From Clostridia bacterium (GTDB taxonomy: Bacteria > Bacillota > Clostridia > Oscillospirales > UBA644), in assembly GCA_017623595.1 (NCBI GenBank), contig JAGAOU010000036.1, forward strand, positions 1-34,326: a stretch of DNA of 34,326 nucleotides, read 5' to 3'. Made by a program: the position numbers and the translations under genes. The notes beneath the pieces were generated by a model. The model was not told where the DNA came from and ran no database searches. It saw only the letters and a list, made by a program, of their open reading frames with translations. Below are positions 1 to 7,400 of this stretch, one piece after another; position 1 is the first letter of the stretch, and each line of letters begins with the position of its first letter.

Positions 1-141
1 CCGCTCTCAGACAGTAAAATAATAGGAAGTTCGTGCGCAACGGTCAGGCTCCCTTGTGTAAAGGGAGCTGGCTCGCCATAGGCGAGACTGAAGGATTGTA
101 TGGGACAAAAAGATTCTTTTTATGGTTTGTCGACAAACTGA
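1..141 (+). repeat. Dispersed palindromic intergenic element, left copy (truncated by window edge)
   Basis: This stretch matches, in inverted orientation, positions 34113-34253 at the other end of the window. Positions 1-128 differ at only about two bases, and 129-141 are weaker. It contains two hairpins: GCTCCCTT (48-55) with AAGGGAGC (61-68) around a gtgta loop, and CTCGCC (72-77) with GGCGAG (81-86). It has no coding capacity of note and no transposase. Its structure resembles the short dispersed elements common in gut Clostridia; that comparison is from memory. The match starts at base 1, so the true left edge lies outside the window. Confidence 0.85.
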
Positions 142-180
142 CAGACACCAAGACGGAACCCGTCTCGGTGTCTGTTTTTT
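142..180. terminator. Strong terminator hairpin between the repeat element and the cohesin-like gene
   Basis: CAGACACC (142-149) pairs with GGTGTCTG (167-174), and AGACGG (151-156) pairs with CCGTCT (160-165), around a short AAC loop. Six T follow on the plus strand (175-180). It lies just beyond the stop codon of the minus-strand cohesin-like gene (190), so it probably ends that transcript, although the minus-strand exit sequence is T-poor. It may also stop plus-strand transcription entering from outside the window. Confidence 0.75.
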
Positions 181-189
181 CAAGGGAAA

Positions 190-1464
190 TCAGTTGGCTT
201 CTTTTTTTGGCTTGAAGAGGAGGAAGGCGGCGGCAAAGCCGAGGGCGATGCCTGCGGTGCCGACGATGATCAGCCACCACCATGCGAGACCGTCATTCTG
301 GGTAATAGGTGCGGGTGTCGGGTCTTGGGTGGGAGCGGATTGAAGTATCAGCTCCACGGTTTTTTGCCGTTCGCAGGTTGCGCATTTATGTACCCGTTCG
401 CCTGCAAAATCCAAAGTCGGTTCTTTTGTTACGGTGCCTTCATCCCATGCGTGAGCTTCCGAAGCTTCTGCGGAATTGCAGATGGAACAGACATGCCAAT
501 GGGATTGCTCATCCCCGTACCACTCGGTGCCGTAGGTGTGGGTCACGGTACGCTTATATTGACAGGCATCGCAGGCTTCATCACAATCTGCGCTGAAGAT
601 ATGCTCCGCCTTTTCCAAGGGCTCCTTGCATCCCTCGCAGACAAACCAGTGCCCCGTTTCGTCGGAGGTGTAGGTGGCAGAAGGAGTATGGGTATGGCCT
701 TGGGCGCTGACCAGAACATGACCGCAGACGGTGCAGGTCTGATCGGTCGTTTCGGTGGCGGCAGGGCCCGGTGTATGGACGGTCGCATCCTTTTTGTCCC
801 CGCATCCCGTGCAGGCATGCCAGTGCTGCGCACCGTCGGAGGACCAGGAGGACGAATATGTATGATTGGTCACACGGGTGTAGGAGCAATCGTTGCAGGA
901 GGTATCGCAGGCATTGGAGAAGGTGTGATTCTTGGTTTCCACGTTCTTGCAGAGCGAGCAGGTGCGGGTATGGGAGGAGCCGTTGGCGTTGCTCCAAGCC
1001 GAATAACTGTGCTTGCATGCCACGGTGACCTTGGCGGCGGAAACGTTGCAGGAGATGGTTTCGTTCCCGTTCATAATGTTCACCTTTGCATCCACGGCGG
1101 TCTGCCCTAACTTCGCACCCGACTTGATACGAAGCGTAAATTTGAACACATTTTCATTGAAACCTCGGGCAGAGGCATAGGCGATGGCCGCCGTGCCGCC
1201 CGAAAAGTCGGACATGGCGGAGCCCGAGAGCAGCCATTCCCCCGAAACCAACTCAAACACGGAGGTATCGTAAGAAGGGATGATGCCAATGGATTTCGCC
1301 GCAGAGACCCCCGTCACCTTCACGGTGAAGGTGACCGAATCCCCCGCATATGTGGAAGATTTGTTGGGGGTAATGCCGACGGTGGCGGTTTGTGCCGCCC
1401 CAAGGGAAAGGGTGATTCCCAGAAGGCAAATCAGCGCCAGAGCAAAAACAAGGATCTTTTTCAT
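190..1464 (-). CDS. Secreted, membrane-anchored cohesin-like protein with CxxC repeats
   Basis: This 424-residue protein starts with a signal peptide (residues 1 to about 24). A beta-sandwich of about 125 residues follows (about 25-150) and resembles a type I cohesin domain. It has an alternating beta pattern, a YDTSVFEL segment like the cohesin YDPxxLE motif, and a late FKFTLRIKSGAKLG strand. Residues about 150-375 hold six zinc-ribbon-like pieces such as HTRTCSLC, HWHACTGC, HWFVCEGC and HWHVCSIC. A hydrophobic segment (about 393-416) followed by KPKKE would anchor the C-terminus in the membrane. The ATG is preceded by AAGGAG at 9 nt. The gene starts 15 nt after the stop of the upstream dockerin protein, so the two are cotranscribed. 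The likely role, inferred, is to display the dockerin protein on the cell surface. The cohesin call is by pattern only; a generic Ig-like adhesion domain is the alternative. Confidence 0.7.
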   Translation of the reverse strand: MKKILVFALALICLLGITLSLGAAQTATVGITPNKSSTYAGDSVTFTVKVTGVSAAKSIGIIPSYDTSVFELVSGEWLLSGSAMSDFSGGTAAIAYASARGFNENVFKFTLRIKSGAKLGQTAVDAKVNIMNGNETISCNVSAAKVTVACKHSYSAWSNANGSSHTRTCSLCKNVETKNHTFSNACDTSCNDCSYTRVTNHTYSSSWSSDGAQHWHACTGCGDKKDATVHTPGPAATETTDQTCTVCGHVLVSAQGHTHTPSATYTSDETGHWFVCEGCKEPLEKAEHIFSADCDEACDACQYKRTVTHTYGTEWYGDEQSHWHVCSICNSAEASEAHAWDEGTVTKEPTLDFAGERVHKCATCERQKTVELILQSAPTQDPTPAPITQNDGLAWWWLIIVGTAGIALGFAAAFLLFKPKKEAN

Positions 1465-1479
1465 AGGGCAAAACTCCTT

Positions 1480-4400
1480 TTATTCTGTGATTTCGCCGTC
1501 TTTGGAGCGCGTCCGCACCGGCATTGCGTAAACCGATCTTCCTCCACCGTGGAGGGGATAGAGATCGGGGAAGAGGGTGTACTTCAAAAGGTAGATGGCA
1601 TCGTCGCTGTTCAGAGTACCGTTTCCGTCAAAGTCCGAGGTCTGATTGATGGGATACATCTCGGGGAACAGGGTATGCTTCAGCAGATAAATGGCATCGT
1701 CACTGTCCACCTCGGTGTCCCCCATGACATCCCCCGGTACATAGGAGGGCAGGCGATCCACATAGTTGTCCTTATAACTGCTTCCGCAACTGCGGCAGGT
1801 GTGGAGGGTGTACCCTTCCGCATCCGTGGTGGGGGGCACCACGGTGTGGGTATAACGGTGCCCCGTGGCGGGGATTTCGCTGTAAGTCGAATGATCGCAG
1901 CGCGAGCAGGTTTCGTAAGCATTCCAGCCGATGTCCGTGCAGGTGGCGGGCTTCGCTACATGCTGAGTCAAATCATGGCTGAGGGCGGGCAATTCCTTGT
2001 AGGTGGAATGATCGCAACGAGAGCAGGTCTCGTATGCGTTCCAGCCGATGTCCGTGCAGGTGGCGGGTTTCGCAGCGTGATTCGTCAAATCATGCCCGAG
2101 GGCGGGCAATTCCTTGTAGGTGGAAAGGTCGCAACGGGAACAGGTCTCGTATGCATCCCACCCGATGCCCGTACAGGTGGCGGGCTTCGCAGCGTGATTT
2201 GTCAAATCATGGCCGAGGGCACTGATACTGCGGGTTTCGAAGTGATCGCAACGCTGACAGTCACGGTGCTCGGTGCCCGTTTCGGTGCAGGTGGGTGCTT
2301 TCGTCCGTGCCCATGTGCCAAAATTGTGGGACAGTGCAGGAACGACCTCCTGTGCAACAAGGATCTCTCCGCACCCGGAACACTTCTGCCCCTCGGTCAA
2401 GCCGGTGGTAGTGCAAGTTGGGAGTACAGCAGGAAGCACAGTAACATCCCATCTGTTATGATCGTGTGTCAGCGCGGCCACGGGCGTGGTTTCAAAACAA
2501 TCGCAGTTCACACAGTCGCGGCGCTTTTCGCCTTGAGCCGCCTCGGTGGAAGCCTTCGTCACGTACCAATCATCAAAATTGTGACCTGTAGCGTTGACAT
2601 AACTATCAACGTAGGTGTCACCGCAGTGGCAGGTGTGGGTAGTGTACCCCTGCGCAGTGCAGGTGGGCGCCGTCACCTTGTGGGTATAGTTATGGCCTGC
2701 GGCGGGGATTTCGCTATAGGTGGAATGGTCGCAACGGGAGCATGTCTCGTATGCGTTCCAGCCGATGTCCGTGCAGGTGGCGGGCTTCGCAGCGTGCTGG
2801 GTTAAGGCATGCCCGAGGGCAGGCTCCAGTTCTGCGGTACAAACGGTGCAATGCTGCGCCTCGGTGCAGGTCGCCGCTGCGCCGGGGGTGTGTCCCGTGG
2901 CGGGGACAAAGGCGTCGGTATAACTTTCGCCGCAGACGGCGCAGGTGTGCGTTGTGTAACCTTCCGCGGTGCAGGTTGGCGGGGTGACAACGGAGGTGTA
3001 AGAGTGCGTACAGCCACCTTCCATCACGGCAATATATGCAATAGACGCATTCGTAAAGCCGTGTGTATCGGTACCCATATAGGGAAAGACAAAATCTTTG
3101 CCCGAGAGCCAATCGGAAGTGGTACTTTGGTCTTTTGTTCCGATGTAGTAGTGGGTCATGGCTCCGATTTCGTTGCCGTCCACAAAAAGATAGATCCTGT
3201 TAGAGCCATCGGAGGCGATACGATTTTCCAGTCGGTAGGTATGCAGCTCGGTCCAATCAATGCCGTGGTCTCCCAAGGCAATGCCGTAATTATGGCTGCC
3301 GGAGGAGGTCTTTTCGCCCATGGCAACAATTCCGTTGGTATTGCTTTTGAAAATATAGCGAGCGTCATGCGAAGCGTTTACATCGGTGGAGGTAAAAATT
3401 CTCGCCCCGCTGCTGGAGCCGGAGTTTTGGAACGAGCCCTCACTCTGCCATTCCACAACCCAAGGCAGATTATGCAGAAGGACCACGGCATTTTCCAACG
3501 CATAACGGGTATTGCTGAAAACGCCGTCCACGGTGGTTCCCGCATTTTTCGTCAGCCCGTTTTCGCCGCGAATGCAAACGAGGTCGGACCCGTCAAACAC
3601 CCAGCGATAATTTTTCGGCGTATAAACCGATTTTGCGGTGATGGTCACATCTGCGGTAACCGCATCAATAATCACGGTGCCGTCGGCATAAGCGGTGTGG
3701 GTAATATCTTTCCCGCCCATGGTTACGGTCACCTTCAAGCCCATATCTGCCGCCGTAGTCAGATTCACAACATAACGATCGCCGTCGATAACAAGTTTGT
3801 CGTCGCCGTAATCCGCGGTCACGCCACTGAGATCCATGGAAACCTTATGGGTCTGCGCCGTATAAACCGTGTTTGCAAGCAATGCGGCCTTAAAGGCTTC
3901 CGTATATGCATCCATCCCCAGCTTGTTGGGATGCACTCTGCCATCGCCGATGTAGGTTGCAAAGCTTTCCATGGTGATGGCACTGCCGTAAATATCAACA
4001 ATATGCGCTCCGAAGTGCTCAACAACCTTCTTCAATTCCGCATTAAAGGATTGAATCAATGCGTCGGTACCATCTACCCGCTGGGAAATGTTCAGATAAT
4101 ACACTTCTGCATTGGGGTAACGCACCGAAATCTTATGAAGGACAATGGCGGCGGCCTCCAAAGAGGTTGCGGGAACCCCATAGGCGAACGTCCCGTCTCG
4201 GTTTTGGGTAATAAGAGAGGCATAATCGATGTTTGCAGTGCCCAAAGTATCCTTATAATACTGGAAATCATTGGTTCCCATCTGAATGGCAATGATGTCC
4301 GGTTCTTCCCCGGCGTTCTCGCCGGTATCATCGTGCAATTGCAGACAACGGTCCACATAAGCCCCAACCGTACCGTTTCTGGTATGTAGGAGAGACGACC

Positions 4401-7400
4401 CACTCCAGGAATTGTTCACCAACAACTGCAACCCCAAATCGTTGCAGGCCTGCATCCACCAGGTATCGGTCAATGTTACATCCGAAACTACGGCACTGGG
4501 ATAGTATATGGCATTGTTGCGGATCGTGGAATTGGTGGTGTCCGCCGCAACGCCATTGGACGTGCCGGCAAAGGTAGAAATGCTGGCGCCCAAAATAGAA
4601 AGGGTTCTTCCCTTCAGCGAAGGAACCGCCGCACCGCAACCGGAGCATATACCGTTTTTATAGGTATGCTTTCGTGTGGCGGGGACATAGGTATCCACGT
4701 AGGAGTCGCCGCAGACGGTGCAGGTGTGGGTGGTGTAGCCCTGCGCGGTACAGGTGGGCGGGGTGACGGTGGTTTGATCGTTGTGCTCCCGATTCAGAAT
4801 ATAAAGCTCATTCTCATCGCTGTTGTTCCACATTGCGACATTTATAGCAATAGCGTTTTCTGGAGCAATAAGGTAGCCGCCGTTGGCGCTGAATTCCGCA
4901 TAACATTCCGCAGGTGACATAGTCTTGACCACACCGTATGCGCTAAAGAAGGTGACACGGATACCATCGGAGGTAGCGTGTCCATTTTCTCCCGCCTTGC
5001 CAAAAGCGGTGGCAAAGATCTGATCGCGGGAATTTACGGGAATAGTCACAGAGCAGACGCTGCCAGAACTATAGACCGCCCAATTTATTCCGTTTGCAAA
5101 ATAATACTTATCGTGCACAAGAATGTTCCAGAGGTTGAGACCGGAGCAGACATTTTTCGGAAGATCTGAATAATGCTCTACAAGGTTATATTTCTGCCAT
5201 ACGCTTTCGATTTCCCTTATTTCGGTTTCACCGCATCCAGAGCAGATCCTCTCTTCGGACACAGGTTCTCCCTTTCCGGGAATTTCCTTCATTTCCCAAT
5301 CGGACCACAGGTGGACATGACTGTCCTTTCCGCAGATTCCGCAGATTCCGGAATTTGTATCGTGCGCACGGTCAAGCAGATAGATCTCGTTGTCATCGGA
5401 ATTGTTCCACATGGCAATATTCACCGCTGTCGTACCCTCGGGCGCCGTCAGATAACCGCCGTTGGCGGTAAATTCCGAGTAACATTCCGCGGGTGCCAGC
5501 GTTTTTGCCACACCGTACTCACTGAAAAAGGTAACCCGGATGCCATTGGCGGTGGCGTGTCCGTTCTCCACCGCTTTGCCAAAGGCAGTGGCAAAGATCC
5601 GTTCACCGGGATTTACGGGAATGGTCACCGAGTAGACATTGCCGGAGCTGTGAATGCCCCAGTTGGTGCCAGTGGAATAGAAATATGAGTCGTGAGGTAG
5701 AACATTCCACAAATTCAGTCCGCAGCAGATTTCTTTCGGCAACTCGCTCAAGTGCTCCTCGTAGTGAGCTCCTGGCGCTGCCTTTGCCACGTGAACCGTC
5801 TTTCCTCCAACGGTCAGGGTTCCCTCGACCTGGGCATCAACCGCCAGCAGGTCATAGTAGTCCCAGCTCAGGCCCTCGGAAAGTTCATAGGTCTCTTCCT
5901 TGGACTTCCATATGGGATACACCTTAGGCACCACCAGCGTACCGCTGTGACCTGTGGTGGACGCAGTAATCCCCGCAACCTCGGTATAGCCGTCCCAGCT
6001 GATGAGTTTCATCTCGGGTTCGACCTCCGGCGCTTCGATTTCGCCAAGCATGATCAGGGCATTGCGGACAGCTTCCCGGCCATACTCATTGTAGCCGATC
6101 TGGTCGTAATGGACGGAATCATGGACCGCCGCGGGGGTGGTTGGAGTGTACCAGCTTTCTTTCTGGGTCACCTGCGTGGTATAGTCCACCCTGCCGTTGG
6201 GGTAATGTGTCTGGAAGTAGGTACTGACCCCGTTGGTGCCGTCGGGCATCCATACCCAGTCATCACCGATATCACATACACCCCAAATATCGGGCAGCTC
6301 GGGGTTATTGATCATCCAGTACTGTGCCACACGTGGACCGCTAAATCGCAGGTCCACAAAGGACTCATGATATGCATAGGAGTTAGTAATGGAATACACA
6401 CCGTCGCGGTAGCAAGCCGCAGTACTGCCTACCCGCACAGGAATGATGCCACCAAACTCGAAGGTCTTGTCCGCAGTATTGGGATTGGTGTCATGGTCAA
6501 AGGACATTTCCGACTTGAGACCTTCATGCATGGTAAGATACTTGTCTACATACCACTGGGCAGACTGTGCACGGTCGCTGCAGCCCTGACACCAGAAGTA
6601 AGCCATATGAGATAGGGTAAAATGTCCCGCGGCAATTTCCTTTCGCAGTGTTTCCTGACAGGCGGTAAACAGAGCCCGGCATTGCTCGTACTCCGTTGTG
6701 CCCGGCTGCCAAACGTTGATGCTGGTGCCGCCGTGGGCTGCGTTGACCACCCAGACCTTCTCCCCGGTCTGGCGCACCCATTCATAGGCGAAGCCACTGT
6801 CAGGGCCGATCTTGCCGGCACCGGCTTCTGTCAGAGAATACACCGGGTATCCGCTCAGACAGTCCGTGGTACCTATGGTATTGATGTTACGATATTCACC
6901 GGTCAAGGCGCTGGGCACAAAGTGCGCGGCATTTGATACCGTCATGGCGATGTTGTCTGCGCCGCGGTCATCGCCATAAGTAGAATACACCATGCCGTCC
7001 GGACAGATGATAGACTGGTTAGCGTTGCCCTCACTACCACGCATATTGCTCTGGCCGATGAGCAGGAGCAAGCTGATAGGGGCAGGCTCGACAGTCACCT
7101 CGTACAAAACACCATCAATCTTTACGGTGGCATTGCCGATACCTGTCGCAATAAGTGTATCGCCCTGTAAAGAAACAACTGCAGAATCTCGCACCGAGTT
7201 TTCTGCTACGCCATAACCAACCTGATAAGAGGTGGGGGTGCCCGCATTGGCGATCTCTACGCTCTTTCCGCTCACATCGTAATAATCGTCATAATGTAGA
7301 GAAATCTTGTTGGGGTTCTCCGCACCGCAGGCGGTGCAGATGCCGTTTTTATAGTTATGCCCTGTGGCGGAAACGTAGGAGTCCACATAACTGTCGCCGC

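Noticed and set aside
1880-2800. Regular repeats suggesting a CRISPR array
   Set aside because: The 117-bp units are in frame, code for CxxC repeats, and have no short repeat/unique spacer structure.
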